This document shows, one piece after another, positions 1-9,267 of a stretch of 64,000 bases of DNA. The notes beneath the pieces are model-generated. The model had not been told where the DNA came from. It saw only the letters and a program-made list of their open reading frames with translations, and ran no database searches. Both the position numbers and the translations under genes were made by a program. This stretch comes from Phytophthora colocasiae. Its lineage: Eukaryota > Oomycota > Peronosporomycetes > Peronosporales > Peronosporaceae. The stretch spans positions 620,001 to 684,000 of the forward strand of contig JAGKQI010000099.1 of NCBI GenBank assembly GCA_018806915.1. The letters are read 5' to 3'. Position 1 is the first letter of the stretch, and the number at the start of each line of letters is the position of its first letter.

Positions 1-1961
1 GGAAGTTTTCCTTCTGTCCGTGCCACCAGCTCGACCACTTCATCCATTGGACCACCAACGTGCTTTACAACTGGATGCAGCAACAATTGCATCTCGAAAA
101 CATAAGATCCGCTGTCGAGGTAAGAAGCATCCACGTAACGCCGGAAAAAGTTGCGATAGAAGGTTTTCTGAAGCAGGAGCCTCGTATTCGCCACCAAAGT
201 CGTTAACTGGTAAGGCTGGATGTATACTGCGTTTGCGGGGGTAGTGTCATACCGTCGGATTGGTTCATCGAGTGACAGGGCTGTCATCCGCACCGTGTAC
301 AGAGAAAGTAGTACCTGTACTTGATTAGCATCTTCCGCTTGCGAGCGTTTCGTCACGAGGATGATCGGTGTCAGTACTGAGAGTAGTTGTACCAATTCTT
401 GGCGATGACCAGCAAGAGGAAATCCAGGTGGAGGACGCTTTCTATCGCGGATTTGCTTGGCAGTCCGTTCGCTGTACCACGCCTCTAATGCCTCCCACTT
501 ATCCAGGACACATTTCAGGGTTCCTGCCATCCCCAAAAAGCGATGGGGCTTAAATCCAACCACTTTGATACCGTTGCCCTTGCCCAACATGACCATAAGC
601 GACTTTAGCAAGTCACCCATAGACGAGTTCGAGGATGTATCATAGCACGTCTGGGATAACTTGTTCAGTAGCTCAGACATTTCTGTATTCTGGGATTTCT
701 GCGTCAGACCACAAGCCATCTTCGTTGCTGCATTAACCATGTGGGGAATACACCACTCCCATTTTAAGCAGAGACCTTCCTTTACCATCCACTTGACGTC
801 AGGGCCACTGTCTGTTGTAGCACCAAAAAAGTCGCTCGGTGATAGTCCAAAGTCCAGAAGAATTCCAAATATCCACCTCTCAAAAGGTCCTCGAATACCT
901 TGGTCTCGTTCTCCATACATCGGAGTGAAGTGCCTTGTCCCCAGCAAAATCGAGCGCATTCGAAAGTTGACATCAATGAAGTAAATTCTTAAGCCAAGAT
1001 ACTTGTCGCCACCGTGTTTTGGGCTCCAGAAATCTATGACCATTGTGAGGCAGCCAATCTTACCAACGCGGTTTGCAACAATGCAGCCTTTAATTTCTTG
1101 ACGACCAGAAGCGTAAAGCTCCACTAATGAGTGAGTCACAGTTTGCGAGTTCACGGTTGTCTTGAATTCGTCCTTCGTTACCACCTCCTTCAGAATGATC
1201 GACTCCTCGTACTCTCCGAAACGAAAAGGCAAGTTGTTGTAGATAATGCGAACAGTCTCTAAAAGCAAGCACAAGCGCTTTGCGTCATCTCGACACAGGG
1301 CAGAGGCTAAGATTCTGTCCACTTCTCTCTCACGGTTGTGTTTGCGTGTGTTTTGAAGGGCGGTTTTGTCGGACTGAATCTGGTGCGTCTCCCACAAGTG
1401 CTTCGTGGCATTTGTCGTTTTTCCACCGTGGAAAGGTAGAAAAATCACTTCCCTGCGGCAAGCGTCACTTGCCAAACAAATCCATCCCGTCACAACAGCT
1501 CCACGAATGGAACACCTAACGCGAACCCCATACTTGAATGTAATGGAGCGGTGGTTGCGAGGAAGTGGGAGCGGAGTACAGGTCGGAGTTGGACGAAAAC
1601 CGATAACTGCTTCTCGAACGCACACAGGGATTTTAGCTGCGTCATTTGCATCGTACAGCACGGCTGCATCTGGAGGCCATGCACCCAGCTCGATCTCTGC
1701 AGCCTCTCGATGATGTCCTCGGGTTGATGGTTGCTCCGGTCGGGCATCATTATTCGACACGTAGCCACTAGAAAGTCTTGAACGCTGGAATGCCGATGGT
1801 GCTAGTTCTTCTCGCATCGATCGTACTGCCAATGCCCCCCGTTGCGATGATGTTCCGGAAATCTCACTGGGATGGCCGCGTTGAAGGTGGCTGGACCTCG
1901 GTAATGGGCCATTAGAAAGCTCCTCGAAGTCCTCGGAATCGGATGTCTGCCGGCAGTTCAT
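1..1961 (-). CDS. hAT-family transposase, C-terminal end cut by the window edge
   Basis: The minus strand is open from about 2225 down to base 1 with no stop, so this gene runs off the left edge. I chose the ATG at 1961; another is at 1817. After a low-complexity N-terminus there is a BED-like zinc-finger stretch (ICLASDAC, then NATKHLWETH) near residues 155-200. The catalytic core follows: an Asp in MVIDFW, then FGATTDSGPDVKWM and WEWCIPHMVNAATKMA, the order seen in hAT DDE transposases (Asp of TTDSGPD, then a W..C..H segment). hAT enzymes cut and paste DNA as dimers in the nucleus. The absence of any stop over more than 650 codons argues for a young copy. The hAT insertion domain, the last catalytic Glu and the right terminal repeat would lie outside the window. 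Confidence 0.72.
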   Translation of the reverse strand, partial: MNCRQTSDSEDFEELSNGPLPRSSHLQRGHPSEISGTSSQRGALAVRSMREELAPSAFQRSRLSSGYVSNNDARPEQPSTRGHHREAAEIELGAWPPDAAVLYDANDAAKIPVCVREAVIGFRPTPTCTPLPLPRNHRSITFKYGVRVRCSIRGAVVTGWICLASDACRREVIFLPFHGGKTTNATKHLWETHQIQSDKTALQNTRKHNREREVDRILASALCRDDAKRLCLLLETVRIIYNNLPFRFGEYEESIILKEVVTKDEFKTTVNSQTVTHSLVELYASGRQEIKGCIVANRVGKIGCLTMVIDFWSPKHGGDKYLGLRIYFIDVNFRMRSILLGTRHFTPMYGERDQGIRGPFERWIFGILLDFGLSPSDFFGATTDSGPDVKWMVKEGLCLKWEWCIPHMVNAATKMACGLTQKSQNTEMSELLNKLSQTCYDTSSNSSMGDLLKSLMVMLGKGNGIKVVGFKPHRFLGMAGTLKCVLDKWEALEAWYSERTAKQIRDRKRPPPGFPLAGHRQELVQLLSVLTPIILVTKRSQAEDANQVQVLLSLYTVRMTALSLDEPIRRYDTTPANAVYIQPYQLTTLVANTRLLLQKTFYRNFFRRYVDASYLDSGSYVFEMQLLLHPVVKHVGGPMDEVVELVARTEGKL

Positions 1962-2294
1962 TCTGCACCGTTGTTCTGCGAGGAAGAGGTGGTTCTTGGT
2001 CGATTCAGGACTGTGGTCTTTCGCTAATGGTGCTGGAAGGTCGCTACGAACACGGCCTTTGGCACGTAACGGCGTATCCACCGCGATCCGCCTATTGGAA
2101 GCTTGCAAAATGAAGAAAAAAACGCGCTGCACTTCGTTTACTTCCTTATTTTGCAATAGTATTGAAACGAACTGAATATAACCGTAACTGGAGTTCAAAC
2201 TTTCGGGCGCCCTCTCGACGAAGTCGGAATTCCGTTACATTGACTTCCTATCCTGAAAATTCATTCAAGCCATGGGTTACACCGAGACGCTCTA

Positions 2295-2343
2295 TTGGAC
2301 GCCGTCCATATATAGCTTATCCGCCCGACATATCTGCAGCAGC
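2295..2343 (+). repeat. Left arm of a 46-bp inverted repeat
   Basis: This arm matches the reverse complement of 4024-4069 at about 43 of 46 positions. Shared pieces are TGGACGCC, CCATATATAGCTTAT and CGCCCGACATATCTGCAGC. The arms bracket about 1.7 kb holding a transposase-like fragment, so they are probably the terminal repeats of a DNA element. No clear target-site duplication was seen. Confidence 0.7.
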
Positions 2344-2430
2344 TAAGTTAGACTTAGAAAAGATATATGCCGGCTTATCTCTCGGAGGTGCCACCGTAAA
2401 TGCTGTAGATCTTCATCTCATGTCCCGCTA

Positions 2431-2802
2431 ATGCTGTCCTACTTCAATAGTAAAGCTCTAATTAAAAAAAGTGTACCCGACACTTTACCAAGGACACAGA
2501 ACCCGCTCTCTCTTGAATATCGCTCACTTCGAAATTTGCAGTTGCTAATGGAGAGGCAGACCGAGGAAATGGACACTCTGCTGGTGCTAGGCGCAGCATT
2601 CGCTCAGCAGGACACGAGGCTGAGCGAGGTCAGGAGGGAGGTGTTCGACGCCCTGCTCGCAGATGAATGGAGGATCGTGATGCGGAGCCGTCACTACTTG
2701 ACAAACCAGTGCCTGTATCCGCCAAGCGAGGGCGCTTGGATGATCATGTACACGCACGGCAATGACGTCAACTTTTTGAATGCAACAAGTTTGACGAGGT
2801 GA
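2431..2802 (+). pseudogene. PIF/Harbinger-like transposase remnant
   Basis: A 123-codon frame contains DEWRIVMRSRHYLTNQ and YTHGNDVNFLNATSLTR. That resembles the segment before the catalytic core in PIF/Harbinger-type transposases of oomycetes (W..LY..GND..FL..TSLTR). The frame stops at a TGA just inside a possible splice donor (GTGAGT, 2802). Downstream frames hold only scattered hints (a GAPLNLRA-like stretch near 2970) and no DDE core. It lies inside the 2295/4069 inverted repeats, which supports a truncated DNA transposon. The family call rests on remembered family pattern and is moderate; the decay is directly visible. Confidence 0.4.
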
Positions 2803-4023
2803 GTACCCAAAGTGAAAACTGCCAGCCCGCGTTTCCTTTGCAAAGCCTGCCAAGGAGAGCAGTCCCCGTGATTCACCGTCGATCTTGAAAAGATGCGGGA
2901 GAACTTCAACATGGCTTGGCTCGAAACCTGCGCGCGCAAATGCCATCTAGCACAAGGACGGATACCTTCGTGCGCGGAGCACCACTCAATCTTCGCGCCA
3001 AAAGCTCAAAGAGCACGTACTACAACCTCCAGCAGGATCTTTGCAGTTATAAACTTCGTACTCCTCTTCCTCCTCGATGTCGTGTAGCGCGTGTCAGTCG
3101 CTACAGGTTGATTTGAAGACCCTACAGTAGATAACGAACAGCAACTTCAACAAATGTGTACTACTTATACTCATTTAGAATCTCACTCGTCTGTATACAT
3201 GGACATTCTGTTCTCGCTGCAGGTAGCTCTCCTACGGGTCTTCTTCATCTTGGTAGTCTTGGTGACGGCAACCATCAAGTCCACAGCGACACACGAACCA
3301 CAGATCGTCGCCGTAGTCGACAGAAACCTCTTCACCGCGCTCGATAAAGCGTGTACTTGCCACAACCACAGTTGTACAACGGCATTACGCATTTCTTCGC
3401 TCGTGGGTGCTTGAGAGACCGAGGTGGCGTTAGGAGCACGGGAGATGACGTTGTCGTACTTCTACGAGGACGTGGCCCCGGTGATGGTCTTGTTTGTGGG
3501 GGAGGCGTGTCTTGTTGGGGCTTATTCCACGGCTTGGACTTGGTTGGTTCCGATTCGGACCATGGCGGGGTCTGCGTCTCGGCATCACTGCAGATTTCAC
3601 ATTCAGTCGTCGGGATATTGGGCTGCGTGTTGTCGTCGCTGGATGTATCAACGATACAGCGCGACTTCCAGTGACTGGAGGGGTGCACAAGACGCACCAT
3701 AATCCTTGCGCGGATATAACACTCTAGTTAGTAGCTATTTCCATTTTAGCATCGAAAAGAAAACAACGGAAAGGTACACACATGCACTTACCTTCGCGTT
3801 TAGAGGCAGATTTCAAACTGAATGAAAGTCAAGGCTGTCGGAAGATATATGTCCTCAGCAGAGTGAAGGCTGCATATTAGGAGTGATGATCATCATAGAC
3901 TATACAAACATCAAGTACACCAGCTAAGATGGCTACACAGCATAGTTCTAGGGTTAGGTGATTCTATTGAGACGATATCTACGACTCCGTGAGATGTATG
4001 CCGACATAGGCCCCGACATATCT
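2803..4023. other. Interior of the inverted-repeat element; no intact gene
   Basis: No long convincing frame is present. A minus-strand frame at 3332-3700 has a Pro/Ser-rich composition that could be an old coding fragment, but it has no recognisable domain. AT-rich sequence fills 3720-3960. Confidence 0.4.
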
Positions 4024-4040
4024 GCTGCAGATATGTCGGG
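4012..4040. repeat. 29-bp near-perfect palindrome
   Basis: Arms CCCGACATATCTGC (4012-4025) and GCAGATATGTCGGG (4027-4040) flank a single T. It forms the inner edge of the right inverted-repeat arm. Confidence 0.85.
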
Positions 4041-4069
4041 CGAATAAGCTATATATGGAAGGCGTCCAT
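4024..4069 (-). repeat. Right arm of the 46-bp inverted repeat
   Basis: Partner of 2295-2343 in opposite orientation, with about three mismatches over 46 bp. Confidence 0.7.
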
Positions 4070-4926
4070 TGATTCACTGAATGCATTCATGTGCACACCT
4101 TGGAACATTATGATCCACAGTACTGAAGGATAGACCCATGGTCCATGTGACTTCACCGTGAAGTTACTCGGACCTTTGAAGTTCAGTTGAACATTGAGGC
4201 TTGAGTCAATTTGCAGGTGCTACCGGACATGCACTCGTATTCAATGCACTGGCGAGCTCCAACAACAACCAACTCAGTCGATGTGAGCCGATCATCATGC
4301 TCCTGGCCTTCAAGGCGGAGTGGTACCCTTAGACAGTGACGTGGCCATTTAAGACGTAGGGCACAGCAACGTCTGTCAACAAAGAGCACCTCGCATTGAC
4401 TCTGGCCTACATGTACGTGAATCTCGTGGGCCCAAGGCAGCACATCGTAGCTTTGACTCATCCGTCGCAAGCAGCATGGAGGTAAATTGGGCCGGCGCAA
4501 TCACACCGACTCTCGTTTCTGTCATCCCAAGCGGCAGCAACAACAACTGCAACCTTCGACGTCGACCGGTTCATGAAGACCAACGACCTGATGACGGCGG
4601 TTCAGTAGCGGAACGGTCGATAACTTGAATCCATTGAGGAACTCAAAGTCGTGCAGCTCTGCCACATTAGTTAAAAGGTTAACCAGGAAGGATCGTCGTG
4701 GTGACAGTCTGCCATGGCCCCTGAGCCCTTCCACACGACCCACGACGTGCCGTAAAGCAGCCCGTTACCGTTTGCACAGATGTTAGCGACAATATGCTCA
4801 CACGCTTTGCGCCTGCCACAGTCAAAAAGAGCGAGTCTTTTTGGTCTACCATACTGAATCCAAATCTCTTTTTCCCCTAACCCACTATACCGACCTCCAT
4901 ACAGTGGATTTTGCACACTGCAGCTC
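4070..4926. other. Intergenic stretch upstream of the first kinase
   Basis: Only short unsupported frames on both strands. I see no domain, repeat or RNA gene. The last part should hold the promoter of the kinase gene starting at 4997. Confidence 0.5.
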
Positions 4927-4940
4927 CTCATTCCTCAATC
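4927..4940 (+). promoter_or_regulatory. Oomycete initiator (Inr) for the first TKL kinase
   Basis: CTCATTCCTCAATC fits the oomycete core-promoter consensus GCTCATTYYNCAWTTT. It lies about 60 bp before the ATG at 4997. This favours 4997 over the in-frame ATG at 4841, which would lie upstream of transcription start. Confidence 0.6.
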
Positions 4941-4996
4941 GACAGGCGAGTGTGCAGGAAAGCGAAGGACGCTCGACCAAAGACAGGGAATCGATC

Positions 4997-6589
4997 ATGA
5001 AGGTGTTTAGCCCCCGAAGTATGGGACGTTTGGTTCTACCCGTTCTACCTCTTGTTGTTCTGCGTTCTACCTCGGTATCCGCAGCGGACTCGGATTCCAC
5101 GAACCCCAGCTCGGGTTCTACCATCATTTACATCGTCATTGCTGTGATCATTGCGCTCTTTGGCATCGTGGCCTTCTTCGTTTGGAAGAGGAAACAGAAC
5201 CGCAAACGCGACGATGGTCGGGGTTACGCTCTACCGTCTACCACAGCGCGTTCGGGTATCAGTCGTGGTACTTCCCATGGAAATGATCGACGTATGGAAT
5301 CCACGAACTACAGCAGCAACTCCAAGGGCAACTCGAAGAGCAAGAAGGCGTCACGCGCATACCATTCACACCAACAACAGAGAGTAGAACGCCCTCCCCA
5401 ATGGCCGGCCAACGGAGCCCCTACCTATACGCGTCAGCAACAGCAGCAATCTCAGTACCAGCAACAGTCTCAGTACCAGCAGCAGTCGCAGTACCAGCCC
5501 CATTACGAGAGCCAGTATCAACCGCAGCAATCGTTTCCTCCTCCGCCTCCTCCTGAGGTCCCAATGCTGGAGCCACACGAGGACCAGGGCCCCGGTCTTT
5601 CGATGATGGAGCTGCAACAGAGCCAAGTGTCCTCGATGCAGTCCAGTGTGGAGGGAGTACACAGGAGGACGGATCCAGCCGTCATTGCACGTACCCAAGA
5701 AACAGCAGAGAAGGTGATGGCTGAACTCGAGGAGGACCCTGAATTCGAGGAGAGCTGGATTCCGTACGACTCGCTTTACTTCACGCGGTCCATTTCCAAG
5801 GGCGCCTTCGGAGAGGTGTGGCTTGCCCAACTGGAGAACACCCAAGTGGCAGTCAAGAAGATTCTGGATGAGAAGAAGCACGATACTAAGGAAATCGAGT
5901 GCTTCGGAGCGGAAATCAAGCTAATGGCTCTGCTGAAGCACCCGAAGATCGTGGGTTTTATTGGAGTTTCCTGGAGTGACAATCAGGACCTGTGCGCAGT
6001 GACGGAGTTCATGGCCAAGGGCGATCTGTACGGGTACTTGGAACGCCGCAAGGGGAAGCTCAACTGGCCTGACCACAAAGTGTGGCTGGCTGAGGATATC
6101 GCCGAGGCTTTGGTGTACCTCCACTCGTTAAACCCGAAGGTTATTCACCGTGACCTCAAGTCCAAGAACATTCTGCTGGATAACAAGTACCGAGCCAAGT
6201 TGAGCGACTTCGGTATCAGCCGGAAACGTTCCGTAGAGGAGACGATGACAGCAGGCGTCGGCACCATTTACTGGACTGCGCCCGAGGTGCTCATGGGCAA
6301 GAAGTACACGGAGAAGGCCGACATTTACTCATTCGGTATCGTCATGTCGGAGATGGATACATGCGAGGTGCCGTACTCGGACAAGCGCGACAACTCTGGT
6401 AAAAAGCTGCAAGGCATGAAGATCATTCAGATGGTCATTCGCATGGCACTCCGGCCGTCATTCCGCGACGATTGCCCCGAACAGGTCAAGGCGCTCGCAG
6501 CCCGCTGCTTGGATGCCGACCCGGATACACGACCGGATGCGCCCGAACTGCTCGACATTCTGCGCGACATCCAAGAGGATTTGCAGTAA
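4997..6589 (+). CDS. Receptor-like TKL protein kinase with signal peptide and one TM segment
   Basis: 530-aa protein. A signal peptide (about residues 1-30, ending VSAA), a very short Ser/Thr-rich outer segment, and a TM helix (about 42-63, IIYIVIAVIIALFGIVAFF) followed by KRKQNRKR place the kinase in the cytoplasm. A Gln/Tyr-rich linker with repeated SQYQQQ and a Pro run precedes the kinase domain (about 260-525). Visible motifs are the glycine loop KGAFGEV, VAVKK, HRDLKSKN, DFGIS and APEV, all the residues of an active kinase of tyrosine-kinase-like type. The start was chosen from the initiator at 4927 and the signal peptide that begins there. It is a tandem paralogue of the next gene, whose kinase domain is very similar. 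With almost no ectodomain, any ligand would have to be sensed through a partner. Substrate unknown. Confidence 0.85.
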   Translation: MKVFSPRSMGRLVLPVLPLVVLRSTSVSAADSDSTNPSSGSTIIYIVIAVIIALFGIVAFFVWKRKQNRKRDDGRGYALPSTTARSGISRGTSHGNDRRMESTNYSSNSKGNSKSKKASRAYHSHQQQRVERPPQWPANGAPTYTRQQQQQSQYQQQSQYQQQSQYQPHYESQYQPQQSFPPPPPPEVPMLEPHEDQGPGLSMMELQQSQVSSMQSSVEGVHRRTDPAVIARTQETAEKVMAELEEDPEFEESWIPYDSLYFTRSISKGAFGEVWLAQLENTQVAVKKILDEKKHDTKEIECFGAEIKLMALLKHPKIVGFIGVSWSDNQDLCAVTEFMAKGDLYGYLERRKGKLNWPDHKVWLAEDIAEALVYLHSLNPKVIHRDLKSKNILLDNKYRAKLSDFGISRKRSVEETMTAGVGTIYWTAPEVLMGKKYTEKADIYSFGIVMSEMDTCEVPYSDKRDNSGKKLQGMKIIQMVIRMALRPSFRDDCPEQVKALAARCLDADPDTRPDAPELLDILRDIQEDLQ

Positions 6590-7558
6590 AAGCGTTGAGA
6601 GCAAGGAAGCGCATCGATAGATTCGGTATATGGCGCGTGCTCGCGTACGGGTATTTAAGTTTTTTGCAGGTTAATACACAGATTTCAGGTTCAAGTCGTT
6701 GGTGCCTCGATTGTGTAGTTTACGCCGTTGTATAACGTTGTTGAATGCGTCTTGGGATCGCGATTCCGAGACTTGTTGAAGCACGAAAGTGAGTCTGTCC
6801 AGGACGATGTCGCTACGCATTGGCGTGCGGTGGTGCGTCTCCGTGATGGCTTCGCTTTCAGCAGATGCCGCAACAGTTCGGGTCCGTATGGCTTGGCGTT
6901 TACTACGGTGTTCGTGCTGGTAACTGGTTAGCAACTTGTCCACATGGCAGCATTGACAGAGGCTGCGACGTTTTATTTTTTCAATTTGTCTTTGCATCCC
7001 CTACGTTAGGGGCCCTAACACTGTTAGGCCATCGAAGTTGCTGCACACAGGCGTTGGATGTTGAGGTGATCCGATCGTGGATTCTCAAGTCAATTTGAAC
7101 GCGCCATTCCCTCCATCGCCATAGTGGCACTGCAAAATTTGCAGCGTGTGTGACCCATAGAGCTGTGGGTGCACTGCGACATCGTCCATATCCACCACGT
7201 TGGGCCCATTTGGCACGCGTGGCTCACATTACTTCACTAGTAGCGCCTGGAAGTCTGCTGTGCTGTACAGTCTTCTTAACACCTACACTATACATGTAAT
7301 AACTGTATCAATACCATGTACACAACATGGCGATAGAAAGCCTGTCCTCCTATCGCAATATTTCATCTCTCGACCACTCACAATCACCGTACCACTCTTT
7401 ACCACAAATATCCGGTTTCATCCACCACTCACCACACATCTACGAGCCGCTCTCCCACGCGAAAAACGAGTCAGTGCAATTCGAAATTCCACGAACCAGG
7501 CGGCCTAAAGCCATTTGACCTTCGAGACTCTAGACGGCGGAGGAGATATCTCTCGACT
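6590..7558. other. Intergenic region between the tandem kinases
   Basis: About 970 bp without a supported gene. Contains the 3' region of the first kinase and the promoter of the second. No clear full match to the initiator was found; GAGTCAGTGCAATTC near 7467 is only a weak candidate. Confidence 0.5.
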
Positions 7559-8956
7559 ATGGGCTTGGTGGCCTTCCTCACCTGCGGCGCGTGCGCCAGT
7601 CGCAAGCGCGGACACGAGAGCTTCCCGGACACCATCACGATCCCCACGCCGTCTGCGCAGTCGCACAACGCCGCCTTGGCGCATCACCATCCGTACGACA
7701 TCCACGGCACGCCCGCGGCGGCTCCGAATGCCCGGGAACATCGCAATAATCAAGGTGAAGGACGCACTAGTTACGGCAACGAGCCGCGACGTGACAGACG
7801 GCCGTCAAACCCGCAACCGCGAGCTTCTAGCGGCCAAAACAGAGCTTCCAGTGCCCAGCCAAGACCGCGAAACGGTTCCCGTCCGCAGCCGTATCAGCCG
7901 CAACATCCTGAGCAGAGATCGCGACCACAACAGCAACACGACCGACACGGAAGACATGAGCGTCCAGTCGTACGTAATATCGAGCCTGTGGCGCCGGAGA
8001 AGGTGCGGGTTAGTGGCTCTGGAGGATCGGGCAACAACCGCGACTCGGAAATCACGGACAGGTCCAAGGAAGTGGCGAGCAAAGTACTGGAGCAATTCCA
8101 ATCGGACCCGACGCTCGGCAGGATGCGTATCCCGTACTCATCGCTGTATTTCACACGTGTACTGAGTAAAGGAGCTTTTGGAGAAGTGTGGCTTGCTCAA
8201 CTGGAGAACAGACAGGTGGCGGTGAAGCGGATTTTGAACGAGAAGAAGAACGATGAGAAGGAGATCGAGTGTTTCGGTGCGGAGATTAAACTCATGGCGT
8301 CCTTCTCCCACCCGAAGATTGTGGAGTTTCTGGGCGTTTCGTGGAGTTCTATGCAGGATGTGTGTGCAGTGACGGAGTACATGGCCAAGGGCGACCTGTA
8401 CGGATTCCTTAAACGTCGGCAGGGACAGCTCAACTGGCGCGACCACAAGATCTTCCTGGCTGAAGATGTGGCAGATGCACTCGGATATCTGCACGGTCTG
8501 TCGCCTAAGGTGATTCACCGTGACCTCAAGTCGAAGAATATTCTGTTGGATGACGCGTTCCGTGCGAAACTCAGTGACTTCGGTATCAGTCGTGAACGGT
8601 CGGTAGAAGACACGATGACTGCAGGTGTGGGGACAATATACTGGACAGCCCCCGAAGTGCTCATGGGCAAGAAATACACTGAGAAGGCCGATATCTTCTC
8701 GTTCGGAATCGTCATGTCAGAACTCGACACGCATGCGGTGCCGTACTCGGACAAGCGCGACAACTCTGGCAAAAAGCTGCAAGGTATGAAGATCGTGCAG
8801 ATGGTGATCCGACGAAACCTGAGGCCGACGTTCTCGTCAGATTGTCCCGCGCTCGTGAAGGAGTTGGCGGATCGCTGTTTGGACTCGGATCCGGATGTCC
8901 GACCCAGCGCCATGGAGTTACTTCGAATCATCCAGCGCATGCAAAATCTGTTGTGA
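7559..8956 (+). CDS. TKL protein kinase, tandem paralogue without membrane anchor
   Basis: 465-aa protein starting MGLVAFLTCGACASRK, followed by a long disordered linker rich in Arg, Gln, Pro and Ser (about 20-185). The kinase domain spans about 195-460 with KGAFGEV, VAVKR, HRDLKSKN, DFGIS and APEV all intact. The domain, including the DKRDNSGKKLQG stretch near the C-lobe, is close to that of the upstream kinase, so the two arose by tandem duplication. Unlike its neighbour it has no signal peptide or TM helix. The Cys residues at 9 and 12 next to the N-terminus could be lipid-modified (inference). Likely a cytoplasmic or membrane-associated serine/threonine or dual-specificity kinase; substrates unknown. 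Confidence 0.85.
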   Translation: MGLVAFLTCGACASRKRGHESFPDTITIPTPSAQSHNAALAHHHPYDIHGTPAAAPNAREHRNNQGEGRTSYGNEPRRDRRPSNPQPRASSGQNRASSAQPRPRNGSRPQPYQPQHPEQRSRPQQQHDRHGRHERPVVRNIEPVAPEKVRVSGSGGSGNNRDSEITDRSKEVASKVLEQFQSDPTLGRMRIPYSSLYFTRVLSKGAFGEVWLAQLENRQVAVKRILNEKKNDEKEIECFGAEIKLMASFSHPKIVEFLGVSWSSMQDVCAVTEYMAKGDLYGFLKRRQGQLNWRDHKIFLAEDVADALGYLHGLSPKVIHRDLKSKNILLDDAFRAKLSDFGISRERSVEDTMTAGVGTIYWTAPEVLMGKKYTEKADIFSFGIVMSELDTHAVPYSDKRDNSGKKLQGMKIVQMVIRRNLRPTFSSDCPALVKELADRCLDSDPDVRPSAMELLRIIQRMQNLL

Positions 8957-9106
8957 GCTGCAGAGATTAAGTAGAGGACACGGAGGAGAGGACGCTCGCC
9001 GATCGAACCGAAGGAAGGATTGAACGAGTGGCGCGTCAGGAGGAAGTCGGGGAGAGAGATATCCCCACTACTCTAACTAAAAGCCGCATGCAGATATCGT
9101 GCAGTG

Positions 9107-9128
9107 CCTATAGCCTATAGGCTATAGG
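9107..9128. repeat. 22-bp perfect palindrome downstream of the second kinase
   Basis: CCTATAGCCTA is followed at once by its reverse complement TAGGCTATAGG. It lies about 150 bp after the stop codon, followed by a T-run, probably in the 3' UTR. It may fold in the transcript; function unknown. Confidence 0.8.
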
Positions 9129-9267
9129 ACGCATTTTTTTGTTGATTTGCCATTAATTTCTCAATAAACAAAGTCGTAGAGCAAACTACTATAACTGCAA
9201 CTTGTAGTTAGTTTTAGTCCAAAAAATAGTCTTTTTTTGGTAATGCACAAATTCCAACCGCCCAAAC

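Noticed and set aside
3332..3700. 122-codon Pro/Ser-rich minus frame
   Set aside because: Composition hints at coding, but there is no domain, and competing frames on both strands are equally long.
4841..4996. Longer N-terminus for the first kinase
   Set aside because: An initiator at 4927-4940 lies inside it, and the signal peptide begins at 4997.
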